Source: Methanobacteriota archaeon (GTDB taxonomy: Archaea > Thermoplasmatota > Thermoplasmata > RBG-16-68-12). Taken from it: 7,315 nt of DNA. The notes under the pieces were generated by a model. That model made no database searches. It saw only the letters and a list, made by a program, of their open reading frames with translations, and was not told where the DNA came from. The stretch covers positions 1-7,315 of the forward strand of contig VBMM01000244.1 of NCBI GenBank assembly GCA_005878415.1, given 5' to 3'. A program made the translations under genes and the position numbers. Shown here one piece after another: positions 1 through 6,486 of the stretch (positions are counted from its first letter, which is position 1; the number at the start of each line of letters is the position of its first letter).

Positions 1-31
1 GAAGGTCGCGCTGCTCGACGTCCACACTTGA
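1..31 (+). CDS. possible C-terminal tail of an upstream gene (partial)
   Basis: From base 2 an open frame reads KVALLDVHT and stops at TGA 29-31, three bases before the 3' end of the convergent tRNA gene. The codons look like those of the neighbouring genes and the position would be natural for a gene end. Nine codons are too few to identify a family, and an open frame of this length can occur by chance. Confidence 0.25.
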   Translation, partial: KVALLDVHT

Positions 32-34
32 GAT

Positions 35-118
35 TGCGGCGGCCAGGATTCGAACCTGGGAACCCCTGCGGGACGAGACCCTAAATCTCGCGCCGTTTCC
101 GAGCTTGGCTACCGCCGC
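35..118 (-). tRNA. tRNA-Leu (anticodon UAG)
   Basis: The minus strand folds into a full class II cloverleaf of 84 bases. The acceptor stem is GCGGCGG with CCGCCGC and discriminator A. The D stem is GCC/GGC. The anticodon stem CGAGA/TCTCG encloses loop TTTAGGG, which places anticodon UAG at 83-81 and reads CUA and related Leu codons. A long variable arm has CCC and GGG paired around GCA. The T stem is CCAGG/CCTGG with loop TTCGAAT. The long variable arm together with UAG identifies leucine. No intron is seen. CCA is not encoded: the sequence after the discriminator is ATCT, so the end must be added after transcription. It stands back to back with the hydrolase gene that begins at 173. Confidence 0.96.
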
Positions 119-140
119 ACAAGACGGAAGCCTCGGGGAC

Positions 141-154
141 GTAGAAAAGGATTC
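141..154 (-). promoter_or_regulatory. possible BRE/TATA-like promoter of the tRNA-Leu gene
   Basis: Read on the minus strand this stretch is AATCCTTTTCTAC. It resembles the archaeal BRE plus TATA pattern (AAACCTTTTATA-like) and is centred about 28 bases upstream of the tRNA 5' end, the usual TATA distance. It is one of few A/T-rich spots in this gap. The match is by eye only. Confidence 0.35.
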
Positions 155-172
155 TCGCGGTGGGAAAGTTAC

Positions 173-1117
173 ATGGCCGCATCGGCCATCATGGCCCCGA
201 TGGCCTTCGAGCGCCTACCGTTCGACGCGGAGACGCACCTTGCCGACGTCCGCATGTTCCAGCAGGATGGCTTCGGGGCGATCTACCTGATCGACGACGA
301 GCGCAAGGCGATCGTCGAGACGGGTACGTCGTGGGACGCGGGGCGAATCCTCGACGCGGTGCGGTCGTTCGGCCTGACGCCGCCGGACATCGACGCACTC
401 ATCGTGTCGCACATCCACTTGGACCACGCGGGCGGAGCCGGCTTCCTGCTCGAGGAGATGTCGCACGCCAAGGTGTACGTCCACGAGCGGGGCGTCAAGC
501 ACCTCGCCGATCCGACGCGCCTGCTCGCGAGCGCCCGTGAGGCCCTTGGCCCGGAGGAGTCCCAGGCGTTCGGGACGATGCGGCCCATCCCCGCGGACCG
601 GCTCGTCGCGGTGAAGGAAGGCGATCGACTCGAGCTCGGCAAGCACGCCTTGCGGTTCCTGGACTCGCCCGGTCACGCGCCGCACGAGCTCACGATCCTT
701 GACGAACGCACCCGGTGCATGTACACCGGCGACGCCGCGGGCCTGTACTTCCCCGGAGACGAGATCCTCATGCCGATCGCCCCGGCGCCGGCGTTCGACC
801 TCGGCCAGAACCTCGAGACGCTGCAGCGGATCCTCGCGCTCGAGCCGAAGGCGCTCCTCTTCAGCCACTACGGACCTCACGCGAACCCGAAGGGAGCGAT
901 CGATTCGATGATGATCGCCTACCCGGCGTGGGCGCGGGTGGTGAAGGAATCGCTCGCCTCGAAGGGCCCGGACGGCGTCTTGCGGCAATTGTACGACATG
1001 AGCTGCCGAGCGGCGAAACGATACCCGCGGGAGTTCCTCGAGCGGCGGATCCGCACGAGCATCACGGGCCTCGCGGCGTACCACGAGCGGATGGAACATG
1101 CTGCCCCTGTCCGTTGA
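173..1117 (+). CDS. MBL-fold metallohydrolase
   Basis: This 314-residue protein belongs to the metallo-beta-lactamase fold superfamily of cytosolic hydrolases with two metal ions. The signature HIHLDH lies at 80-85 (H80, H82, D84, H85), followed by GG. Further ligands fit the family order: H168 in SPGH, D187 in YTGDA, and H232 in FSHYG. The long C-terminal part (about 235-314) has no motif I recognise. The substrate cannot be told; glyoxalase II-like, lactonase-like and other MBL activities all share these residues. ATG 173 is chosen because GGTGGG at 159-164 is a well-spaced archaeal ribosome binding site; ATG 191 and ATG 200 are possible alternatives. No signal peptide is seen. The stop overlaps the start of the eIF2B-like gene by 20 bases, so the two are probably co-transcribed and translationally coupled. 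Confidence 0.9.
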   Translation: MAASAIMAPMAFERLPFDAETHLADVRMFQQDGFGAIYLIDDERKAIVETGTSWDAGRILDAVRSFGLTPPDIDALIVSHIHLDHAGGAGFLLEEMSHAKVYVHERGVKHLADPTRLLASAREALGPEESQAFGTMRPIPADRLVAVKEGDRLELGKHALRFLDSPGHAPHELTILDERTRCMYTGDAAGLYFPGDEILMPIAPAPAFDLGQNLETLQRILALEPKALLFSHYGPHANPKGAIDSMMIAYPAWARVVKESLASKGPDGVLRQLYDMSCRAAKRYPREFLERRIRTSITGLAAYHERMEHAAPVR

Positions 1118-1991
1118 GGAGGCGATTCGCGGAATCGCGGAGGACCGGACGAGCGGAGCGTCGAAGCTCGCGCGCCTCGCTCTGGAGGTGATGGGCCTCG
1201 CGATCATGGACGCGAAGGGCCGCCCGGAGCCGAGGGACCTCGCGGAGGCCGCCCGCCGGATCTCGGACGCCCAACCGGCGATGGCGATCGTCCACAACGT
1301 CGCGCACCTCGTGTCGCAGCTCATCGCCGAGGGGCAGGACCCGAAAGCGGTCCTCGAGACGACCCGGCAGGAACTCGACGCGGCTCGGGAGAAGATCGCG
1401 CGGACGTTCCTCAAGGTCGCCCCCGATCGCGGGGCCATCGTCACCGTGAGCTACAGCGAGAACGTCCTCGAGGCGCTCCGGGCGGCCCACGGGAAGGGAC
1501 GCGTCGACCGCGTCTTCGTGATGGAGTCCCGCCCGCTCTTCGAGGGCCGTGCGCTCGCGAAGGACCTCGCGGACGCCGGCATCCCCGTGACCGTCGTGGC
1601 GGATGCACTCGGCCCGTCTCTCATGGCCGACGCCGCGTGCGCGCTCGTCGGCGCGGACGCGATTTTGCGGGATGCGGCTATCGTCAACAAGATCGGCACG
1701 TACGCGCTCGCCTTGGCCGCAACGGATGCGAAGAAGCCGTTCTACGTCGCCTGCGAGTCGCTGAAGCTCGATGCCCGCTACGACGCCGCGTCGTGGCCCG
1801 TCCCCGGTCCGCGTGCGTCGGATGAGGTGTGGAACGGACGAGGCGATCGAATCGACGCCCTGAATCGATACTTCGAGATCACGCCGGGCCGTCTCGTGAC
1901 GACCACCGTGACAGAGCGGGGCACATACACCCCGGACGTCCTCCGCACGATGCTCGCGCAAGCCCGGCGCTCCCGATCCGCGGCGCGATAA
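1098..1991 (+). CDS. eIF2B-alpha / ribose-1,5-bisphosphate isomerase-like protein lacking the catalytic Cys
   Basis: This 297-residue protein belongs to the eIF2B alpha/beta/delta, MtnA and R15P isomerase superfamily. The N-terminal helical part (about 1-105) includes the DRTSGASKLA segment. The C-terminal Rossmann-like part carries TVSYS at 116-120, ESRP at 143-146, GADAI at 185-189 (D187), NKIGTY at 197-202 and TERG at 272-275. In the archaeal R15P isomerase of the AMP-to-RuBisCO pathway, from memory of the Thermococcus enzyme, the catalytic pair is a Cys in THCHS and the Asp of the GAD motif. Here the Asp is kept but Ser118 stands in the Cys position. Isomerase activity is therefore doubtful, and an eIF2B-like regulatory or sugar-phosphate/nucleotide-binding role is as likely. 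The ATG overlaps the hydrolase gene by 20 bases, with GGATGG just upstream, and no other start fits. Confidence 0.85.
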   Translation: MLPLSVEEAIRGIAEDRTSGASKLARLALEVMGLAIMDAKGRPEPRDLAEAARRISDAQPAMAIVHNVAHLVSQLIAEGQDPKAVLETTRQELDAAREKIARTFLKVAPDRGAIVTVSYSENVLEALRAAHGKGRVDRVFVMESRPLFEGRALAKDLADAGIPVTVVADALGPSLMADAACALVGADAILRDAAIVNKIGTYALALAATDAKKPFYVACESLKLDARYDAASWPVPGPRASDEVWNGRGDRIDALNRYFEITPGRLVTTTVTERGTYTPDVLRTMLAQARRSRSAAR

Positions 1992-2020
1992 GGCGGCAGA
2001 TCGTCGTCCGCAAGCCGTGG

Positions 2021-2034
2021 CCCAAAACCTTCAT
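2021..2034 (+). promoter_or_regulatory. possible BRE/TATA-like promoter of the DUF309 gene
   Basis: CCCAAAACCTTCAT is an A/T-rich spot in the 68-base gap after the eIF2B-like gene. It resembles the archaeal AAAACCTTTATA pattern and is centred about 30 bases before ATG 2060, which would give a nearly leaderless transcript. That agrees with the absence of a clear ribosome binding site before that ATG. Confidence 0.3.
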
Positions 2035-2059
2035 CCGCCGCGGGCCGGTACGACGGCCG

Positions 2060-2605
2060 ATGGTCGGAGGCGAGACGCACGGGCTCGATCCGATCGAGGA
2101 AGGGATCCGCCTCTTCAACGACCGCTACTTCTTCGAGGCGCACGAAGTCCTCGAGGGCGTCTGGCGCGAGGAGCACGGCGAACCGCGGCTCTTCCTGCAG
2201 GGCCTCATCCAGATCTGCGCGGCGTACCATCACACGCAGAACGGCAACCCGATCGGCGCGATGACCCTCTTGGAGCGAGGGGCGGAGAAGATCCGGCATT
2301 ACCCGCCAGGCTACCTCGGCATCGACGCGGCGCCCCTGCTCGACCACATTGAGGCGGACCGGGCCCGGCTCGGACGGATGCAACGGGGGGAGGAGCCGGA
2401 GGCGCCGCTCGAGGGCTTGATGGAACAACGAGGGACCGCGTCGAGCGAACGATCGGGTCCCTGCAGGCGCGCGGCATCCAGACGATCTTCGTCCGGGACC
2501 GCATCGAGGCCCCCGCGAGACTCTTGGAGCTCATTCCAAAAGGATCGAGCGTCGCCCACGGGAGTTCGACGACCCTCCAGGAGATCGGATTCGTCGACCG
2601 GATGA
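2060..2605 (+). CDS. DUF309 family protein with an out-of-frame C-terminal run-on
   Basis: Residues 1 to about 121 are a DUF309 domain of unknown biochemical function. The diagnostic segment FFEAHEVLEGVW is at about 24-35, followed by LQGLIQICAAYHH near 47-58 and PPGYLGID at about 82-89. From about residue 125 (base 2432) to the stop at 2603-2605 the product becomes a low-complexity Arg/Ser-rich tail. In that stretch the other frame encodes good LUD-domain sequence. The tail is therefore very likely an artefact of a frame break and the true end lies near 2420-2434. ATG 2060 is the only reasonable start; frame extension further upstream runs into the eIF2B-like gene. A single one-base shift would fuse this domain to the LUD protein. 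Confidence 0.75.
   Translation: MVGGETHGLDPIEEGIRLFNDRYFFEAHEVLEGVWREEHGEPRLFLQGLIQICAAYHHTQNGNPIGAMTLLERGAEKIRHYPPGYLGIDAAPLLDHIEADRARLGRMQRGEEPEAPLEGLMEQRGTASSERSGPCRRAASRRSSSGTASRPPRDSWSSFQKDRASPTGVRRPSRRSDSSTG
2385..2434 (+). other. frame-discontinuity zone between DUF309 and LUD
   Basis: The zone contains a run of six G at 2385-2390 and GGG at 2432-2434. Moving back one base at either place carries the DUF309 frame directly into the LUD frame. ATG 2420, overlapping TGA 2418-2420, would be a natural coupled start for LUD, but it is in the wrong frame after codon 4. This could be a sequencing or assembly indel, a real mutation, or a programmed -1 slip on the G run. The sequence alone does not decide. 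Confidence 0.55.
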
Positions 2606-3018
2606 AACAACCCGACTCCGGGTACCGTTACCTGAACGCGGTGTGGACGGCGGAGAGCGACGTCAGCAAACGCTCCCGCCTTCGAGCGCGGCTGTCCGCC
2701 GAGGCGGACTACTTTCTCGGCAGCGTGCAGGCGATCGCCGAGACCGGCGAGGTGATTGGCGCGGACGCCAGCGGGAGCCGCCAAGCGTTCTACGTGTTCG
2801 GGCCGCCCCATGTGATCTGGGTGGCGGGCATCAACAAGCTCGTGCCAAACGTCGAGGATGGCCTGAAGCGCCTGCGCGAAGTCGCGCTCCCGCTCGAGGA
2901 CCAACGGATGAAGCGCCTCGGCGCGAAGGGGAGCCATATCGGCAAGCTCGTGATCTTCGAACGCGAACAGCCGGGCCGGATCACGCTCGTCCTCGCCGGG
3001 GAGCCGCTCGGCTTCTGA
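2524..3018 (+). CDS. LUD-domain (DUF162, LutC/YkgG-like) protein, 5' end uncertain
   Basis: The protein is of the LUD family named after lactate utilisation proteins. Numbering from TTG 2524 (164 residues), the hallmark GSSTTLQEIG is at 13-22, AETGEVIGADASGSR at 72-86, HVIWVAGINKLVP at 96-108, and the C-terminal PGRITLVLAGEPLGF at 150-164. About 30 further family-like residues (RVERTIGSLQARGI and on) are encoded in frame upstream, from about 2434. That frame has no ATG, GTG or TTG between its stop at 2350-2352 and TTG 2524, so this start is a default and the real protein is longer. The Cys-rich insert of many small LUD proteins, expected near residues 125-142, is absent and the product has no Cys at all, so no iron-sulfur cluster is expected. 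The substrate is unknown. It ends convergently with the membrane protein gene, nine bases away. Confidence 0.8.
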   Translation: MELIPKGSSVAHGSSTTLQEIGFVDRMKQPDSGYRYLNAVWTAESDVSKRSRLRARLSAEADYFLGSVQAIAETGEVIGADASGSRQAFYVFGPPHVIWVAGINKLVPNVEDGLKRLREVALPLEDQRMKRLGAKGSHIGKLVIFEREQPGRITLVLAGEPLGF

Positions 3019-3027
3019 CCCGGCGGA

Positions 3028-3759
3028 TCATCCGCGAGGGCCATCCGGAGGCGTCGCGGCCAGACCGGTGAGGTACGCGGCGACGCGGGCCGTGTTCGCC
3101 ACGATCCATTCGAACGAAGGGGCCGCAAAGAATCGGCTGAGGGCGACCGTAGCCATCCGCGAGGGGGGATCCGGATCGGGGTTCCGCGCCGAATACCGCA
3201 GGACGTCCGCCCGGGCGAATATCGCGCCGCACGACGTTCGGATCTCCGACAGTTCCTTGGCCGCGGCTCCGCTTCCCCGGCCGGGCGAACGGATGAACGT
3301 CTCGCGAGTCCAGCGGAGCGGGCCCGTCCAACGCAGCCCATCACGAGCCGTCGGCGAGCATGTCGCGCCATCCGACGCAAAGAACGTGGAGAGGATCGTC
3401 GTCGTCCCGAGCGATTGGATGAACAGGTGATCGTCCGTCACGAGGACCATGCCGCGGAAGGATCCGATTCCCACGTCGCGAATCCTTGGCCGGATCCGGT
3501 CGAGAGCGACTCGCATGCGGCGCATCCCCCATCGGCTCACCGCGAAGAGGGCCACCGGGAAGACGAAGAGGACCGAGACGCCCGCGAGCGCATATGGCTC
3601 GGGCGGTGACGCCACGAGCCACAACGGAAGGGCGAGCAGAAGGAGCAGCCCGAGGATGGCCAGGGCAAGCACATCGGCCCGACGCCGCATGATCCGCAAG
3701 ACGGTGTCGATCGGATCGGGTTCCTTCCGAGCCACACTCCGGCGAAGGCGCGGTGGCAA
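3028..3759 (-). CDS. hypothetical membrane protein with two N-terminal helices
   Basis: I do not recognise this 243-residue protein. A basic N-terminus is followed by two hydrophobic segments at about 29-50 (Leu/Ala-rich) and 56-77, then a basic patch (RWGMRRMR). The soluble part of about 165 residues starts with a strand-rich piece (RGMVLVTDDHLFIQ, about 102-115) that vaguely recalls bacterial PH-like domains; this is only a resemblance. The listed start is TTG 3759, preceded by a GGCGGGGA stretch. GTG at 3735 and ATG at 3690 are alternatives that keep both helices. It lies 31 bases downstream of the oxidoreductase beta subunit on the same strand, so it may be the last gene of that unit, though nothing in its sequence links it to the enzyme. 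Confidence 0.7.
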   Translation of the reverse strand: MPPRLRRSVARKEPDPIDTVLRIMRRRADVLALAILGLLLLLALPLWLVASPPEPYALAGVSVLFVFPVALFAVSRWGMRRMRVALDRIRPRIRDVGIGSFRGMVLVTDDHLFIQSLGTTTILSTFFASDGATCSPTARDGLRWTGPLRWTRETFIRSPGRGSGAAAKELSEIRTSCGAIFARADVLRYSARNPDPDPPSRMATVALSRFFAAPSFEWIVANTARVAAYLTGLAATPPDGPRG

Positions 3760-3790
3760 ATGAACCGTTCCCCGCCTTTCCGGACGGACG

Positions 3791-4675
3791 CTACAGGAAC
3801 TCGTCCAGGAGCGCGTCCGCGTCCGTCACGCCGAGCGGCTGATGCACCGGCGGGCCCTTCTTCAGCGCGGGCTCGAGGTCCTCGTACGTCGGCACGTCCT
3901 CCGTGCGGTAGAAGAGCCCGAGCGGGATCCGGTCCCGCTGGACGAACGGCCACTCGATCGCCTTCGCGAAGGCCGCCTTCATGTCGCTCGGGTCGTGGCC
4001 CTCCTTTGCCAGGTCGTACACCCGCTCGCGGAAGAAGTCGTACGTGTTCACCTTGTTGTACGTCACGCAGGGGGACATGCAATCGATCAGGGAGAATCCG
4101 TGGTGCGTGATGCCGTTCTTGACGAGTTCCGACATGCCCTTCACGTCGCCGCTGAACCCGCGCGCGACGTACGTCGCCCCGGACGCCAGGGCGAGCGAGA
4201 TCGGATCGACGGGGTTCTCGATGACGCCCGCGATCGGCGTGGACTTGGTCTTCATCCCCTTCTCCGACGTCGGGCTCGCCTGCCCCGTCGTGAGGCCGTA
4301 GATCTGGTTGTTCATCACGAGGTACGTGATGTCGATGTTCCGCCGCATCGCGTGGATGAAGTGCCCCACGCCGATGCCGTAGCCGTCCCCGTCGCCGCCG
4401 GTGACGATCACCTGGAGCTCCGGATTCGCGAGCTTCACGCCCTCGGCGACCGGAAGGGCGCGCCCGTGGATCGCGTGGAAGCCGTACGTCGAGAGGAAGT
4501 GCGGAAGGTTGCTCGAGCAGCCGATGCCCGAGACGATCACGACGTTCCAAGGCTCCAGCTGGAGGGCGTGGATCGCGGTCTGAAGCGCCCGAAGGACCGC
4601 GAAGTCGCCACAGCCCGGGCACCACGTCGGCTTGATCTCGGATTTGTACGTGTCCATCTCGAACTCGAGTTTCAT
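3791..4675 (-). CDS. korB: 2-oxoacid:ferredoxin oxidoreductase beta subunit
   Basis: This 294-residue protein is the thiamine diphosphate-binding subunit of a 2-oxoacid:ferredoxin oxidoreductase, which decarboxylates a 2-oxoacid with CoA and passes electrons to ferredoxin in the cytosol. WCPGCGDF at 18-25 (C19, C22), C53 in GIGCSS and C203 in SPCVTYN match the four [4Fe-4S] ligands of the Sulfolobus-type beta subunit. GGDGDGYGIG at 93-102 with NNQIYGLTTGQASPT at 122-136 is the diphosphate/metal-binding region. The length is usual for the family. Start ATG 4675 is fixed by the ATGA overlap with the alpha-subunit stop (TGA 4674-4672). The substrate, 2-oxoglutarate or a broader range including pyruvate, cannot be fixed; the kor name reflects the best resemblance. 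Confidence 0.93.
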   Translation of the reverse strand: MKLEFEMDTYKSEIKPTWCPGCGDFAVLRALQTAIHALQLEPWNVVIVSGIGCSSNLPHFLSTYGFHAIHGRALPVAEGVKLANPELQVIVTGGDGDGYGIGVGHFIHAMRRNIDITYLVMNNQIYGLTTGQASPTSEKGMKTKSTPIAGVIENPVDPISLALASGATYVARGFSGDVKGMSELVKNGITHHGFSLIDCMSPCVTYNKVNTYDFFRERVYDLAKEGHDPSDMKAAFAKAIEWPFVQRDRIPLGLFYRTEDVPTYEDLEPALKKGPPVHQPLGVTDADALLDEFL

Positions 4676-4809
4676 GCGACCACCTCGAGGATCTGGTCCG
4701 CGATGTCCCGCCAGGTGAACGGCTCGCCGTCGTACTTGCCGTAGAAGGCGTCGGGCTTGTGGCCCGTCTCCGCACGCATCAAGCGAGCGAACTGCCCGGT
4801 GAAGTTGCC
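4672..4809 (-). pseudogene. korA: displaced C-terminal end of the alpha subunit
   Basis: In a frame different from the main alpha ORF, 45 codons read GNFTGQFARLMRAETG, then HKPDAFYGKYDG and EPFTWRDIADQI, and stop at TGA 4672-4674. This is the conserved C-terminal end of KorA-type alpha subunits. Its stop overlaps the beta ATG as ATGA, exactly the junction expected of an intact alpha-beta pair. There is no start codon suited to independent expression, so it is either a severed end of the gene at 4779-6359 or rejoins it in the true sequence. Confidence 0.75.
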
Positions 4810-6359
4810 AAGACCGTCGGGAACTCGAGGCTGTTCACCTTGACGCCGTCGGACTCGTCGACGTGGAGGATCGCCTCGTGGGCCGGCCCCCACGTCGAGC
4901 CCCATAGGATGAGCGTCAAGTCGGCGTTCCGCGGGCCCCACAGCTCCGGCCGCGGGGTGTCCTTCCGCAGGCCGACGAGCTTCCGCATCCGCTTCTCGTG
5001 CATCTTGCGGCGCTCCTCGACGTGTTCCGGCAAGCCCGCGAGGACGTCCGAGATCAGCTCGCTGCTCTCCATGTGCTCGTCCGTCGCCGCGACGTGCTGG
5101 AAGCCTTTCGTGCCCGGGATCGCGCGCGGGCTCACGCCGCTCTCCGTGATGAGGTAGCGGCGAAACTCCTTCGAGATCCCGCCGTCCGCCGCCATCATCC
5201 CGCGGACGATCGGGACGTTGAAGTCCAGCTTGTCCACCGTGCGGTAGCCTTCGCCGAGGTAGAGGTCGGAGATGACGATGATCGGCGTCTGGTAGATCTC
5301 CGCGAGGTTGAACGCCTGCGCGGTGAGCGAGAAGCATTCCTCCGGATTGCGCGGCGCCAAGATGGCCCGGGGCCAGTCGCCCTGTCCGGCGCCGAGCGCG
5401 AGGTTGAGGTCGCCCTGCTCCGTCTTCGTCGGGAGGCCGGTCGACGGCCCGCTGCGCTGCACGAGGACCGCGACGAGCGGGGTCTCCGTCATGCCCGCCT
5501 GGCCGATCGCCTCGACCATGAGGCTGAAGCCGCCGCCGGACGTCGCCGTCATCGCGCGGACCCCGGCGAAGCCCGCGCCGACGGTCATGTTCATCGCCGC
5601 CAGCTCGTCCTCGACCTGCTTCACGACGACGCCATGGGCCGGCCCGTGGACCGCCATCCAATGCAGGATCGATGACGCGGGCGTCATCGGGTACTGCGCG
5701 AGGAACTTCACGCCGGCCGCGAGCGCGCCGAGGCAGAGCGCCTCGTTGCCCGTCATCAGGTACTTCGCCTGATTCGTGTACGCGAGCCCGTACTTCAAAG
5801 ACCCGCCCGCCTCGTCCACGCCGGCGGCCCCGAGCTTCGCGGCTTGGATGTTCTGCTCGACGATCTCGGGCTTCTTGTCGCCCCAGATGTCCCTGAACGC
5901 GCTCTCGACGTGGCGGAAGTCCAGATCGAACAGCCGGACGACGGCGCCGAGGGCGACCGTGTTCCGCATCAGGGCGTTCGCCGAGAGCGTCTGTGCCTTC
6001 TTCCGGAGCGGGATGCCGATCAGCCGCACATTCTTGCGGAGCTTCTTCGGGTCCGGCTTCGTGCCGTCGAGGTCGTAGACGATCGCGCCGCCCTCGACGA
6101 CGTCCCCCTGGTGCACATCCATCGTTTGCTGGTTCAGGCACATGACGATGTCTGGGTCGACGCCTTGAGAGAGGACCGGATCGAGTCCGCCGCGGACCTG
6201 GGTCCATACGTGGCCGCCCCGGATCACGCTCTGATACGATGAGTACGTCCAGGTGTTCAGCCCGCTCCGCGCGAAGATCTTCGCGAGGCTCTCAGCGGTG
6301 GACGAGACGCCGTCTCCCGCGGCGCCTCCAATGCGGGCTACGATGTCTCGCCTCGACAT
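4779..6359 (-). CDS. korA: 2-oxoacid:ferredoxin oxidoreductase, fused gamma-alpha subunit, C-terminally disrupted
   Basis: Residues 1 to about 190 form the gamma (POR_G) domain, opening with GGAAGDGVSSTAES at 11-24 and YQSVIRGGH at 42-50. The alpha domain follows: YPMTPASS at 223-230 is the variant of the substrate-binding YPITP loop, TSGGGFSLMVE is at 273-283, and GPSTGLPTKTEQGDL at 304-318 is typical of the KorA type. Near residues 506-516 the protein reads GVKVNSLEFPTV, normal for the C-terminal domain. It then runs into ten unrelated residues and a stop, giving 526 residues where I would expect roughly 570-630. The missing end is encoded out of frame at 4672-4809. ATG 6359 is supported by GGGTG at 6365-6369 on the minus strand. 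It is the first gene of the unit with beta and partners it in the holoenzyme. Confidence 0.88.
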   Translation of the reverse strand: MSRRDIVARIGGAAGDGVSSTAESLAKIFARSGLNTWTYSSYQSVIRGGHVWTQVRGGLDPVLSQGVDPDIVMCLNQQTMDVHQGDVVEGGAIVYDLDGTKPDPKKLRKNVRLIGIPLRKKAQTLSANALMRNTVALGAVVRLFDLDFRHVESAFRDIWGDKKPEIVEQNIQAAKLGAAGVDEAGGSLKYGLAYTNQAKYLMTGNEALCLGALAAGVKFLAQYPMTPASSILHWMAVHGPAHGVVVKQVEDELAAMNMTVGAGFAGVRAMTATSGGGFSLMVEAIGQAGMTETPLVAVLVQRSGPSTGLPTKTEQGDLNLALGAGQGDWPRAILAPRNPEECFSLTAQAFNLAEIYQTPIIVISDLYLGEGYRTVDKLDFNVPIVRGMMAADGGISKEFRRYLITESGVSPRAIPGTKGFQHVAATDEHMESSELISDVLAGLPEHVEERRKMHEKRMRKLVGLRKDTPRPELWGPRNADLTLILWGSTWGPAHEAILHVDESDGVKVNSLEFPTVLATSPGSSLA

Positions 6360-6417
6360 GATCGCACCCGACGGTCGACGGACTCCCTCTCCGGGTTTCC
6401 CACTTCAACACCGTCCC

Positions 6418-6437
6418 AATTTAATATAGTATTGTAT
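6418..6437. promoter_or_regulatory. AT-rich divergent promoter between korA and ridA
   Basis: This is the most A/T-rich stretch in the window, in the 156-base gap between divergent genes. On the minus strand it contains TACTATATTAAA, giving an expected transcription start near 6395 and a leader of about 35 bases that holds the GGGTG site before korA. On the plus strand CCCAATTTAATATA fits a BRE plus TATA box for a leadered ridA transcript. Which direction or directions are used is not visible. Confidence 0.5.
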
Positions 6438-6473
6438 GTGAAGCCTCGGAGCGACGGCGAGCGTCCGGCCGAA

Positions 6474-6486
6474 GAAACGCTTTTCC
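6474..6486 (+). promoter_or_regulatory. possible second promoter for a near-leaderless ridA transcript
   Basis: GAAACGCTTTTCC is centred about 36 bases before ATG 6516 and resembles the spots before the tRNA and DUF309 genes. It would suit a short-leader transcript, as ATG 6516 has no clear ribosome binding site. It is weaker than the AT-rich island at 6418-6437. Confidence 0.2.

Noticed and set aside
215..1444. Long minus-strand open frame opposite the hydrolase and eIF2B-like genes
   Set aside because: It is Arg-rich with no family motifs and lies antisense to two clear genes; typical shadow of GC-rich coding DNA.
1829..2059. Upstream extension of the DUF309 frame
   Set aside because: It lies inside the eIF2B-like gene in another frame and is Arg-rich; the DUF309 match begins just after ATG 2060.
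3023..3035. GCGGA/TCCGC hairpin between the convergent LUD and membrane protein genes as a bidirectional terminator
   Set aside because: The stem is five base pairs with a three-base loop, there is no T-run on either strand, and it overlaps the membrane protein stop codon.
3537..4775. Long minus-strand open frame overlapping the beta subunit
   Set aside because: Shadow frame of the beta subunit and membrane protein genes, with biased Arg/Pro/Gly content. Only the real genes show family motifs.
4810..6207. Minus-strand open frame running through the alpha subunit in the wrong frame
   Set aside because: Upstream of 4809 it is out-of-frame Arg-rich sequence; only its last 45 codons are real and are given as the displaced alpha end.
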